Below, in pieces: positions 8,310 through 16,576 of a DNA stretch of 46,075 nt. The position numbers and the translations under genes are program-made. The stretch is from the NCBI GenBank assembly GCA_900290255.1, contig OMOD01000168.1:1-46075 (forward strand). The letters run 5' to 3'. The first letter of the stretch is position 1; every line of letters begins with the position of its first letter. Under the pieces are notes generated by a model. The model ran no database searches. It was not told the DNA's origin and saw only the letters and a program-made list of their open reading frames with translations. This DNA comes from Candidatus Sulfotelmatobacter kueseliae (lineage in GTDB: Bacteria; Acidobacteriota; Terriglobia; Terriglobales; Acidobacteriaceae).

Positions 8310-9485
8310 TTATTGCTGCGTGCTCTTTTGTTGTGTGCTCTTGGCGACGGCGGCCAGCAGCTTGTCAAAGGCGTCGGCGAAAAGCTTGACGCCGTCGTCG
8401 GTGAGCTTGTCGGTGACCTGTTTGATCGAGATTCCCGCGCGCGCCAGATCGTCCATGACTTTCTGAGCGCCCGGCACATCTTCGGTGAGGCTCTGGCGGA
8501 GCAGGCCGTGATCGCGAAACGCATCGACGGTGGCCGGAGGCATGGTGTTGACGGTGTCGGGTCCGATCAATTCCTCCACGTAAATCACGTCGCGGTAGTT
8601 GGGATTCTTGGTGCTGGTGCTGGCCCACAGCACCCGCTGGGTTTGCGCTCCCTTGGAGGCAAGCGCCTGCCAGCGCGGCCCGCTGAAAATGCGCTGGTAG
8701 CGCTGATAAGTGAGCTTGCCGTTGGCAATCGCGACTTTGCCCAGCAGATTTTTCAAGAGAGCCTGCTGGCCCGCGTCGGACGTGGTCTTGAGCTGTTCAT
8801 TCAGCATTGAATCCACGAGCGTGTCGATGCGGCTGATGAAGAAGCTGGCTACACCCGCCATCTTTTTCAGGTTGCCGCCGCGAGCAGCCAACTCTTCCAG
8901 ACCGGCGATGTAGGCCGCCGCAACTTGTTCGTAGACTTCCTGCGCAAACAGCAGCGTGACGTTGATGTTGATGCCCTCGCCGATCAACTGCCGGATCGCG
9001 GGCAGTCCCTCCGCCGTGCCGGGGACTTTGATCATGACGTTGTCGCGCTGCACCGTCTTCCACAAGCGGCGGGCTTCGGCGATGGTTTCCTGCGTCTGGT
9101 GCGCCAGATAGGGCGAGACCTCGAGGCTGACGTAGCCGTCGCGGAATTTCGAGTCCTGGTAAACGGGGCGGAGCGCGTCGGCCGCGTCCTGGATGTCGCG
9201 GATGGCGATCTGCTCGTACTTGGCGGTGGTGTCGAGATCGGTGCGGGCAGCGAGCGACTGCAGAATATCGTTGTAGAGTGAACTGTCGGCAATCGCTTTT
9301 TCGAAAATCGCCGGGTTCGACGTCATTCCCCGCAGACCATCCTCGCTAATCAACTGCTGGAGCTTTCCGGTGGTGAACAGGTCGCGGCGGATGTAGTCGA
9401 ACCACATGGACTGGCCGTAGTTGAGCAATTCCTTCAGCGGATTGCTGGTTGCTTTTGAGTTTTCGAGAACTCCGGTTGGCTGCAT
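8310..9485 (-). CDS. tal: transaldolase
   Basis: Moves a dihydroxyacetone unit between sugar phosphates in the non-oxidative pentose phosphate pathway. 391 residues, the long form seen in actinobacteria, cyanobacteria and fused Tal-Pgi proteins. LISEDGLRGMTSNPAIFEKA (about 43-62) is the N-terminal signature. NVMIKVPGTAEGLPAI (about 150-165) carries the Schiff-base Lys, and GININVTLLFAQEVYEQV (about 171-188) follows. ATG 9485 is preceded by GGGGGA. It lies 48 bp after tkt and only bases before pgi, so the three are almost certainly cotranscribed. Confidence 0.94.
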   Translation of the reverse strand: MQPTGVLENSKATSNPLKELLNYGQSMWFDYIRRDLFTTGKLQQLISEDGLRGMTSNPAIFEKAIADSSLYNDILQSLAARTDLDTTAKYEQIAIRDIQDAADALRPVYQDSKFRDGYVSLEVSPYLAHQTQETIAEARRLWKTVQRDNVMIKVPGTAEGLPAIRQLIGEGININVTLLFAQEVYEQVAAAYIAGLEELAARGGNLKKMAGVASFFISRIDTLVDSMLNEQLKTTSDAGQQALLKNLLGKVAIANGKLTYQRYQRIFSGPRWQALASKGAQTQRVLWASTSTKNPNYRDVIYVEELIGPDTVNTMPPATVDAFRDHGLLRQSLTEDVPGAQKVMDDLARAGISIKQVTDKLTDDGVKLFADAFDKLLAAVAKSTQQKSTQQ

Positions 9486-9533
9486 GGCGGTCCCCCAATC
9501 CTGGACGTGTGAATTTTGTCTATGTCATTCCGG

Positions 9534-11615
9534 CTACTTGCCGGAGATGGTCGCGCGCGCCGCGGCGACGACGTTGTCTACGGTAAAACCGAAGAACTTC
9601 AACAGATCTTTCAGCGGCGCCGAGGCGCCAAAACGAAGCATTCCGATCTTGCGTCCCTTAGGCCCGACATAGCGATCCCACCCAAGGGTCGAAGCCATCT
9701 CGACGGAAACGCGGGCCGTCACGTTCGCGGGCAGGACACTTTCTTTGTAGGTTGCGTCCTGCCGCTCGAAAATTTCCCACGAGGGCAGGCTGACCACGCG
9801 GGCCTTGATGCCTTCGGCTTTCAGTTTCTCGTATGCATCGACGCAGAGCGACAACTCGCTTCCGGTTCCGAGCAGGATGACGTCGGGCTTTCCATCCGGC
9901 GCATCGGCAAGCACGTAAGCCCCCTTGGCAACTCCGGAAGCGGAGGCGTACTTGGAGCGATCCAGCGTGGGCAGCGCCTGCCGGGTCAGTACCAGAGCCG
10001 CGGGCGAGTGTTGCGATTGCGCGATGATTTTCCAGGCTTCCACGACTTCATTGGCATCGCCGGGGCGAAGCACGATCAGGTTGGGCATGGCGCGCAACGA
10101 TGCCAGTTGTTCGATCGGCTGATGCGTGGGGCCGTCTTCCCCGACGCCGATGGAATCGTGGGTGAATACGAAAATCGAGGGAATTTCCATCAGCGCCGCC
10201 AGGCGGATGCTGGCGCGCATGTAATCGCTGAAGTTGAAAAACGTCGCGCCGAAGGCGCGAAGGCCCGACACGGTGAGCCCATTCACGCTGGCGCCCATTA
10301 CATGCTCGCGCACGCCGAAGTGCAGATTGCGCCCGGCGGGACTGCCCGCCTGAAATTCCCCTGCGCCTTCGAACTTCAGGGTAGTTTTGTTTGAAGTCGC
10401 GAGATCGGCTGAGCCGCCCATGATCCAGGGAATATTCTGGGCCAGTGCATTGAGCACCTTGCCGCCGCTGTCACGTGTGGCAACGCCCTTAGCATCGGCG
10501 GGAAATGTGGGCAGATTCTTGTCCCAACCCGCGGGCAGTTCGCGGTGCTGCATCCGGCGCAAGCGCTCGGCCAGGTCGGGATATTGGCGGGAGTATTCCT
10601 CGAAAAGTTTCGACCACTGGGCATGCAAGTCGCGGCCGCGCTGGCCGATGCCCTCGCGGAAATTCTCGCGCACGCCTTCGGGCACAAGGAACTTCGCATC
10701 TTCGGGCCAGCCGTAGAATTTCTTGGTGAGCCGCACTTCCTCTTCGCCCAAAGGCTCACCGTGGGCGGCGTTGGTATCCTGCTTGTGGGGTGAGCCGTAG
10801 CCGATGTGGCTGTCCACGATGATCAGGGTAGGCCGGTCGGTGGTCTTGCGGAAAACCTCGAATGAGCGCGCCAGCATTTCGAGATCGTTGGCGTCAACCA
10901 CGCGCGTAACATTCCAGCCATAGCCAACAAAGCGCGTCGCCACATCTTCGCTGAACGACCAGGCAGCGGGACCGTCGAGCGTGATGTGATTGTGGTCGTA
11001 GATCCAGCAGAGATTGTCGAGCTTCAGATGTCCGGCCAGCGAAGCAGCTTCGCCGCCGATGCCTTCCATCAGATCGCCGTCGCTGCACAGGGCATAGACG
11101 TTGTAGTTGAAGATCTCGAATCCGGGGCGGTTGAAGTTCGCGGCTTGCCACTTGCCCGCAATGGCCATGCCCAGGCTGTTGCCCACGCCTTGTCCCAGCG
11201 GCCCGGTGGTGGTTTCGATTCCGGAAGTAAGGTGCGACTCCGGGTGTCCGGGAGTGCGGCTGCCCAACTGGCGGAACCGCTTGATCTCCTCCATCGGGAC
11301 GGCCAGTTCCGTGGTGACCTGCCCGTGCGCGTCCACCTGACGCACCTCTGCCAGATAAAGCATGGCGTACAGCAACATAGAAGCGTGCCCATTGGAGAGA
11401 ACGAAGCGGTCACGGTCGATCCAGGTGGGATCGGCGGGATCGTAGCGGAGGAATTCCTGCCAGAGCCAATAGGCCACCGGAGCAAGCCCCATGGGAGCGC
11501 CGGGATGGCCCGAGTTCGCCTGTTGCACCGCGTCAATCGCCAGGGTTCGAATCGTATTGATCGACAGCGTGTCCAGTTGCTTTCCCGTCACCAGAACCTG
11601 TTCACTGGCTACCAT
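9534..11615 (-). CDS. tkt: transketolase
   Basis: TPP- and metal-dependent two-carbon transfer between sugar phosphates. 693 residues, full length. QANSGHPGAPMGLAPVAYWL (about 33-52) and TTGPLGQGVGNSLGMA (about 115-130) line the active site. CSDGDLMEGIGGEAASLAGH (about 157-176) is the TPP-binding motif. The pyrimidine-domain segment is VFTHDSIGVGEDGPTHQPIE (about 491-510). It is the first gene of the hexose-phosphate operon. GGAGGAG lies about 9-11 nt before ATG 11615. The promoter must lie in the AT-richer stretch just upstream (about 11660-11750), but I cannot fix a -35/-10 pair. Confidence 0.96.
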   Translation of the reverse strand: MVASEQVLVTGKQLDTLSINTIRTLAIDAVQQANSGHPGAPMGLAPVAYWLWQEFLRYDPADPTWIDRDRFVLSNGHASMLLYAMLYLAEVRQVDAHGQVTTELAVPMEEIKRFRQLGSRTPGHPESHLTSGIETTTGPLGQGVGNSLGMAIAGKWQAANFNRPGFEIFNYNVYALCSDGDLMEGIGGEAASLAGHLKLDNLCWIYDHNHITLDGPAAWSFSEDVATRFVGYGWNVTRVVDANDLEMLARSFEVFRKTTDRPTLIIVDSHIGYGSPHKQDTNAAHGEPLGEEEVRLTKKFYGWPEDAKFLVPEGVRENFREGIGQRGRDLHAQWSKLFEEYSRQYPDLAERLRRMQHRELPAGWDKNLPTFPADAKGVATRDSGGKVLNALAQNIPWIMGGSADLATSNKTTLKFEGAGEFQAGSPAGRNLHFGVREHVMGASVNGLTVSGLRAFGATFFNFSDYMRASIRLAALMEIPSIFVFTHDSIGVGEDGPTHQPIEQLASLRAMPNLIVLRPGDANEVVEAWKIIAQSQHSPAALVLTRQALPTLDRSKYASASGVAKGAYVLADAPDGKPDVILLGTGSELSLCVDAYEKLKAEGIKARVVSLPSWEIFERQDATYKESVLPANVTARVSVEMASTLGWDRYVGPKGRKIGMLRFGASAPLKDLLKFFGFTVDNVVAAARATISGK

Positions 11616-11749
11616 GCGACTCTGCTCCTCCAGACGGGGCTCAGCGCCCAGGCGATGGCCGGACGATAATCAATTAGAGTCCCCGATTACAGAAAGGGTG
11701 CACTACGCAGAAAGTGTATCAATTTCCGTGCGCGTATGGATTGAACAAA

Positions 11750-11780
11750 GGAAAAGGTATTGGGCTATCAGCCCAATACC
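11750..11780 (-). terminator. hairpin with T-run, probable terminator on the minus strand
   Basis: GGTATTGGGCT (11756-11766) and AGCCCAATACC (11770-11780) form a perfect 11-bp stem with a 3-nt loop. On the minus strand it is followed by TTTTCC. It could stop transcription from the pilZ gene at 12043 before the tkt promoter. The rest of the 427-bp tkt-pilZ gap is the repeat at 11837-11985. Confidence 0.5.
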
Positions 11781-11836
11781 AAGTAAAAACAGAGGTCTGT
11801 GCGGAAGCCACTCGATTGGAATCTTAATTTGGAGGA

Positions 11837-11985
11837 CGTCATCCCGAGCGTAGCCGTTTTTCAGGCGGAGCGAGGGATCTCCCGTACACAAGGCCGTTGC
11901 GGTGGAGATCCCTCGGCCCGCTCGCTTCGCTCGCCCTCGGCTAAAGCCGAGGGTCTACCGGAAAGCGCGGGCCGTCGGGATGACG
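11837..11985. repeat. extragenic inverted-repeat element (GTCATCCCGA type)
   Basis: Outer ends CGTCATCCCGA (11837-11847) and TCGGGATGACG (11975-11985) are exact reverse complements. Inner blocks GGGATCTCC/GGAGATCCC and CCCTCGGCTAAAGCCGAGGG are also palindromic. The GTCATCCCGAGCG...GAGGGATCTCC wording matches a class of extragenic palindromes I know from many soil bacteria. It has no coding capacity. Confidence 0.7.
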
Positions 11986-12042
11986 CCGTCGAGAGGGAGA
12001 CTCACGCTGACACGCCGGTTCTGGTGGGAAGGCCCGAGGGAT

Positions 12043-12687
12043 CTACTTCAGGAGCTGGAAATAACCGTTCTCAGTGTTGGAAGCCCGGCTTGTCTCCTGC
12101 ACGAACTTGAGGAACTGACGGAGATTCTCGCGCTCGCCCGGAACCATAGAGTCGAAACGCACGCGGACGCCAGTGGTGGGACGGCTGCTGGTGACGACGC
12201 CGCTGAGGGCGAAGCCTTTGACCCAAATCTTGCCGTTGGGAACCCACAGGCCGATCTCCACTTTCGAGCCTGCCTTGACCGGGCTGGCGGTTTCGACCAG
12301 ACATCCGCCGACGCCGGTGTTGGCAAGATTTCCCCAGATCGGGGTCTGGACCTCATCCACGCGCAACTCCACCGCGATGAAACACTTGATGCGAGGATGT
12401 TGCCGCCGGTCGGTACTCCAGGCGGGAGTGAACATGTCGGGCGAAAAAGGAGGGGTAGCGGACGCAGGAGTGGGCACCGGCTGCGGAGCGGGCAAAGTTT
12501 GCGCCTCCGGGTTCGGCTTGTCGGCAGAAGCGGTGCCGGCCTTGATCTCGCGCATTGCCGACAGCAGGGCTTCTTCCCGCTTTTCCGCAGGCGCTTCGCG
12601 GTAGGCCTGGAGCAGTTTGCCTACATGCCGGACGAGATCCGGGTCAGACAGTATTTGAGTCCAGTCGGTTCCTGTAGCCGCACTCAT
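12043..12687 (-). CDS. PilZ-domain protein
   Basis: Probable cyclic-di-GMP receptor or a degenerate relative. I prefer ATG 12687 (MSAATGTDWTQ), giving 214 residues; the ATG at 12726 lacks a ribosome-binding site. Residues 1-55 are helical, followed by a Pro/Ala linker (about 60-85). The PilZ domain starts at RRQHPRIKCFIAVEL (about 92-106) with the RxxxR motif, then GNLANTGVGGCLVE, where D/NxSxxG is usual; the Ser is replaced. Nucleotide binding therefore needs testing. A CRP-like site lies upstream (12758-12774). A second PilZ gene follows upstream on the same strand. Confidence 0.82.
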   Translation of the reverse strand: MSAATGTDWTQILSDPDLVRHVGKLLQAYREAPAEKREEALLSAMREIKAGTASADKPNPEAQTLPAPQPVPTPASATPPFSPDMFTPAWSTDRRQHPRIKCFIAVELRVDEVQTPIWGNLANTGVGGCLVETASPVKAGSKVEIGLWVPNGKIWVKGFALSGVVTSSRPTTGVRVRFDSMVPGERENLRQFLKFVQETSRASNTENGYFQLLK

Positions 12688-12740
12688 GACATCCAGTTCT
12701 TCCGTTTCACAGGGTGAGACCCGCATCTAGATTGGACCCA

Positions 12741-12774
12741 AGGTCATTGGCGTTCAAGATGACCTAAGTCACAC
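12741..12774 (-). promoter_or_regulatory. inverted repeat and CRP-like box upstream of pilZ
   Basis: AGGTCAT (12741-12747) and ATGACCT (12759-12765) form an inverted repeat with an 11-bp spacer. On the minus strand TGTGA-CTTAGG-TCATC resembles the CRP/FNR-family consensus TGTGA-N6-TCACA at 8 of 10 fixed positions. It lies about 55-90 bp before the pilZ start, a normal distance for a regulator site. Confidence 0.4.
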
Positions 12775-12813
12775 TGCCTAAAGTTCGGACCGAAAGGGGA
12801 ATACCCGGAAAGA

Positions 12814-13188
12814 TCACTCCTCGGAATCGGAACGTTCCAGATTTTCCAGGTAACTGTTGAGCATTTTGGACTGCCGATCGGTGAGCGAAAGAAATTCGAA
12901 ACCGTAGTGATAGCCACGGCGGTGTCGCAGTACGGCACGAACGTCCCAAGGCTGAGATACGCCGGGAAGAGAGAAAATCAGGGTCGCAACTTCGCCCAGG
13001 GCCAACTCCGCGGCCAGCAAAACGCCGATGCCGGCCTTCGATACATCTCTGCAATGAGCGTTTAACCGCTGCTGCTCCTTGCCGGCGAGCAGGTTCAGAA
13101 CCACGGGAAATTCGCAGCGGTAACGGGCGTGGCGCCGCCGCAAGCGATTTGGTTCGTGCTTTATCGCCTTTCCTGGCATCGACGACAT
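12814..13188 (-). CDS. small PilZ-domain protein
   Basis: 124 residues from ATG 13188 (MSSMPGKAIKHEP), which has GAGGGA upstream; a TTG 30 bases further up is less likely. It is nearly a single PilZ domain. RRRHARYRCEFPVVLNLL (about 16-33) has the Arg-rich c-di-GMP loop. CRDVSKAGIGVLL (about 46-58) corresponds to the D/NxSxxG strand with Ser kept and the Gly position shifted. HRRGYHYGFEFLSLT (about 89-103) is the closing strand. The protein probably binds a second messenger or controls surface structures. It is unusual only in being paired with another PilZ gene. Confidence 0.78.
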   Translation of the reverse strand: MSSMPGKAIKHEPNRLRRRHARYRCEFPVVLNLLAGKEQQRLNAHCRDVSKAGIGVLLAAELALGEVATLIFSLPGVSQPWDVRAVLRHRRGYHYGFEFLSLTDRQSKMLNSYLENLERSDSEE

Positions 13189-13235
13189 TGCTAGTGGTCC
13201 CTCGAAAACCTGTCCCAATGGGAGCTTGAGCTGAT

Positions 13236-13568
13236 TTACTGCGAGCCAAACGCTACTTGGACCAGTTCGGTGGTTTCGGCCTGTGCCGGCTCAAACTTCC
13301 ACTTCCCGACGGCAGCGACCGCTGCATCCACGAGCACGGGATTTCCGCCCAGCACCCGGGTTGATTTAACGCTGCCGTTGGGCCGCACGGTGGCTTCCAG
13401 TTTGACTACGCCGTGAATCTGCATTCGGCGCGCAAGCTCAGGATAATCCGGCGCCACGTGCAGGGTTACCTTTCTGTCGGAATTGGGCGGCGTGGGGGCG
13501 CTCTGCCCGACTCCCAGATTCGTCAACAAAAATAGTGCGACCACTACGAATGTGACACTCCTGTGCAT
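13236..13568 (-). CDS. secreted TonB C-terminal-domain protein
   Basis: 110 residues. Residues 1-22 form a signal peptide (VTFVVVALFLLTNLGVGQSA). The rest is a TonB-C-like domain: HVAPDYPELARRMQIHGVVK (about 37-56), LEATVRPNGSVKSTRVLGGN (about 57-76), then AAVAAVGKWKFEPA. There is no proline-rich spacer or membrane anchor beyond the signal peptide, so it is not a full energy transducer. It probably sits in the periplasm. GGGGAG precedes ATG 13568. It is close to the pilZ genes on the same strand. Confidence 0.75.
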   Translation of the reverse strand: MHRSVTFVVVALFLLTNLGVGQSAPTPPNSDRKVTLHVAPDYPELARRMQIHGVVKLEATVRPNGSVKSTRVLGGNPVLVDAAVAAVGKWKFEPAQAETTELVQVAFGSQ

Positions 13569-13840
13569 GACGTGCCACTCCCCCCGATCCTCAGCTTACT
13601 GGGACTGGTCGGTGCGGGGCAAAGTACCGAAGATATTGGACTTTAGGATGCGTCTGGCTCTGGGAAATCTCTAACCTTTCGATCCTCCGGTGCCCGAGCG
13701 GGCTGCGCCCCAGGCAGAATGGTTTTGCATCGGGAATTGTTGCAAACGAATCAAATCTGACAAGTTATTCGTTATTCTATAGGCGAGAAAGGACGTCCCG
13801 AGTATCGTGTTCAATTTGGCGGACGTTTCTACGACTGAGA

Positions 13841-15298
13841 ATGCGACGTTCATTGAGATTCATTCAAATGGTCTTTTCCTGCACGACGGTTGTGGTGTTT
13901 GCGGTCGCGGGCATGCTGGCCCAGTCTGGCCCACCCAGCGTCTCGCTCCCCGGTCCGCAGAATCCGTTTCTGGGGAGTGCACCCGAAGGCAAAGCAACGA
14001 ACGAAGTCCTGCAAATTGACTTCAAGGACGCAATCGATCGCGGCCTGCGGAATAATCTCGGCCTGCTGCTGGCGGTGGACCAAAGCGAGACGGTGCGGGG
14101 AGAAAGATGGAAGGAACTCAGCTCTCTGCTGCCGGACTTCAGCGCGCACATCATGGAGAGTGTGCAGAGCGAGAGCCTTTCGGCACTTGGGTTCAACAAG
14201 CTCGCCCCGGTGCTGCTGCCGCCCGGCGCCAGTGCCAGCAGTTTTCCGCGGCTGATTCCTGCTTTCAACTATTTTGACGCACGCCTTTCCCTTGGCCAGT
14301 CGGTCTTCAATTTCAAGAACCTGGAGCGAGAACGGGCGGCGTCGGAGAATGTGAAGGTGGCGCAGTTCAACTACAAAGACGCGCGGGAAGTGGTGGTGCT
14401 GGCGATTGGGAACTCTTATCTGCAGGCCATTGCCGCCGCGGCACGGGTAGAGACGGCGGAGGCGCAAGTCAAAAGCGCGCGAGCCCTCTACGACAAAGCG
14501 GTGGATCAGCAAAAGGCCGGACTGAGTCCGGCGATCGATACGCTGCGGGCACAGGTTGAATTGCAGGCTCGTCAGCAGCAGCTCATTGTGGCGCGCAACG
14601 AACTGGCCAAGCAGAGATTGACGGTAGCGCGCATCATCGGGCTGCCGCCCGGGCAGGAGTTTGTTCTGACCGAGAAGGCGCCGTACCAGGCGCTGAATGC
14701 ACTGCCTCTCGAAACCTATCTGGAACGCGCCTACGCCTCGCGGGCTGACTATCAGGCGGCGCTGGCGCAGGTGCGCTCGGCGGAGCTTTCGCGGCGGGCC
14801 GCGACGGCGGGGCACTATCCCACGTTCGATCTCAACGCAAATTTTGGCGAGATCGGCACAAACCCCGGCCAGTCCAACGACACCTGGCAGGTTATGGGCG
14901 GGGTGAATATTCCCATTTTCTCCGGCAATCGCGTGCACGGCGACGTGCTGGAAGCTGATAGCCAACTGAAGCAGGCCCGTTCGCAACTGGCCGATCTCCG
15001 GGGGCGCATCGATTACGAAGTGCGCACCGCATTGCTCGATCTCAATGCTGCGGGCGAACAAGTGGAGGTGGCGCGCAGTTCCGTAGACTTGGCGGAACAG
15101 GCCCTCGCCCAGTCACAGGACCGTTTCACCGCTGGGGTCACCGACAACCTGGAGGTGGTGCAGGCCCAGGAAGCCCTGGCCAGCGCCCACGAAAATTACA
15201 TCGAGAGCCTTTATGCTCATAATTTGTCGAAGGTGGAACTGGCTCGTTCCATCGGCGATGCCGAAGAAGGTGTTAAACGATACTTGAAAGGCAATTAA
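13841..15298 (+). CDS. TolC-family outer-membrane efflux protein
   Basis: Outer-membrane channel of a tripartite exporter, 485 residues. An N-terminal signal peptide (FIQMVFSCTTVVVFAVAGML, about 8-27) precedes two OEP repeats. LRNNLGLLLAVDQSETVRGE (about 68-87) and LERAYASRADYQAALAQVRS (about 289-308) are the paired helical entries, and LAEQALAQSQDRFTAGVTDN (about 414-433) is the typical second-repeat helix. It is followed after 6 bp by the HlyD-type gene, then the MFS pump, so the three form one operon. An AT-rich stretch at 13740-13790 (CTGACA, then TATAGG) is the probable promoter region. Confidence 0.93.
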   Translation: MRRSLRFIQMVFSCTTVVVFAVAGMLAQSGPPSVSLPGPQNPFLGSAPEGKATNEVLQIDFKDAIDRGLRNNLGLLLAVDQSETVRGERWKELSSLLPDFSAHIMESVQSESLSALGFNKLAPVLLPPGASASSFPRLIPAFNYFDARLSLGQSVFNFKNLERERAASENVKVAQFNYKDAREVVVLAIGNSYLQAIAAAARVETAEAQVKSARALYDKAVDQQKAGLSPAIDTLRAQVELQARQQQLIVARNELAKQRLTVARIIGLPPGQEFVLTEKAPYQALNALPLETYLERAYASRADYQAALAQVRSAELSRRAATAGHYPTFDLNANFGEIGTNPGQSNDTWQVMGGVNIPIFSGNRVHGDVLEADSQLKQARSQLADLRGRIDYEVRTALLDLNAAGEQVEVARSSVDLAEQALAQSQDRFTAGVTDNLEVVQAQEALASAHENYIESLYAHNLSKVELARSIGDAEEGVKRYLKGN

Positions 15299-15304
15299 TA
15301 ACGT

Positions 15305-16576
15305 ATGCCGCAAACCACGCAAAGTCCTCCTGCTGAGGTCGCTCGGCCCGAACCGAGCACCAAGCCGCTGCCCGCGACCGAAGAAGATTTTCACCGGCGA
15401 CCCGGGCGAACCGACAGCAAAGAGTTCCGCATCGGTGTAACGATCGCTGTTCTGGTTCTGCTGGTGGTGGGATTCTTCGTTTATCGTTACGCGACCAGCT
15501 ACGAGTCGACCGACGACGCGCAGGTGGATGGCCACGTCAATTCCATCAGCGCCCGCGTCTCCGGCCACGTGACCAAACTCAACGTCGAGGACAATCAGTA
15601 CGTCCAGGCCGGAACGGTGCTGGTGGAAATCGACCCGGCCGACTATCAGGTGGCCTACGAGCGCGCCAAGGCGGATTTTGAAGACGCGCAGGCAGCGGCG
15701 GTCGCGGCCGGAGTGAATGTTCCCATTTTATCGGTGAACACCAGCAGCCAGGTGTCGGTGACGGAAGCCGACGTCAACAACGCCGGCGCGGGAATCCAGG
15801 CGGCGCAGCAGCAGTTTGAAGCGGCCAAAGCTCAGCTGCAGGAGGCCGAGGCCAACAACGTGAAAGCGCAGAACGACCTGGTTCGCTACAAGCTACTGGT
15901 GGACAAGCAGGAAATCTCGCAGCAGCAGTATGACCAGGCCACTGCGGCCGCGGCGGCCAGCAAGGCCGCCGTGGAAGCGGCGCGCGCCAGCGCGCAGGCC
16001 GCACAACAGCAGGTCACACAGGCGCAGGGCCGGCTGGTGCAGGCGGAGGCGAACTGGCGCTCCGCCAATACCGCTCCCAGGCAGATGCAGGTCATTCGTG
16101 CCCGGGCGGCAGCGGCGCTGGCCGATGCGCAGCGCAAGAAAGCCGATCTGGACCAGGCCCAGCTGAATCTGCAGTACACGAAAATCATTGCCCCGGTGAA
16201 TGGCGTGGTCAGCGATCGCACCGTGGAAGTGGGGCAGAACGTTGCTCCCGGGCAGGAGTTGATGAAGTTAATCAATCTCGACGACATCTGGATCACCGCG
16301 AATTTCAAGGAAACGCAGCTGCGCAAAATGAAAGTCGGCCAGCGGGCGGAGGCTGAAGTCGACGCCAACGGCAGGACCTACAAGGGCAAGGTGGACAGCA
16401 TCGCTGCAGGCAGCGGCGCCCGCTTCAGCCTGTTGCCTCCGGAGAATGCCACCGGCAACTATGTGAAAGTGGTACAGCGCATTCCGGTCAAAATCGTGCT
16501 CGATCCGGGATCGAACAACGATCACCAGTTGCGTCCCGGCATGTCGGTCGAGCCCAAGGTCTGGACTCGTGAATGA
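15305..16576 (+). CDS. HlyD/EmrA-type membrane fusion protein
   Basis: Periplasmic adaptor linking the MFS pump to the TolC channel. 423 residues. One transmembrane helix lies at about 42-61 (RIGVTIAVLVLLVVGFFVYR). The first half-lipoyl motif is DAQVDGHVNSISARVSGHVT (about 71-90). A long Gln/Ala-rich coiled-coil hairpin runs about 150-285, and the second lipoyl half is at IIAPVNGVVSDRTVEVGQNV (about 297-316). A beta-barrel region follows (NLDDIWITANFKETQLRKMK). Its stop overlaps the next start (ATGA). Domain order matches EmrA. Confidence 0.94.
   Translation: MPQTTQSPPAEVARPEPSTKPLPATEEDFHRRPGRTDSKEFRIGVTIAVLVLLVVGFFVYRYATSYESTDDAQVDGHVNSISARVSGHVTKLNVEDNQYVQAGTVLVEIDPADYQVAYERAKADFEDAQAAAVAAGVNVPILSVNTSSQVSVTEADVNNAGAGIQAAQQQFEAAKAQLQEAEANNVKAQNDLVRYKLLVDKQEISQQQYDQATAAAAASKAAVEAARASAQAAQQQVTQAQGRLVQAEANWRSANTAPRQMQVIRARAAAALADAQRKKADLDQAQLNLQYTKIIAPVNGVVSDRTVEVGQNVAPGQELMKLINLDDIWITANFKETQLRKMKVGQRAEAEVDANGRTYKGKVDSIAAGSGARFSLLPPENATGNYVKVVQRIPVKIVLDPGSNNDHQLRPGMSVEPKVWTRE

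Noticed and set aside
13850..15061. 403-codon minus-strand frame opposite tolC
   Set aside because: No signal or domain; an antisense artefact of codon bias.
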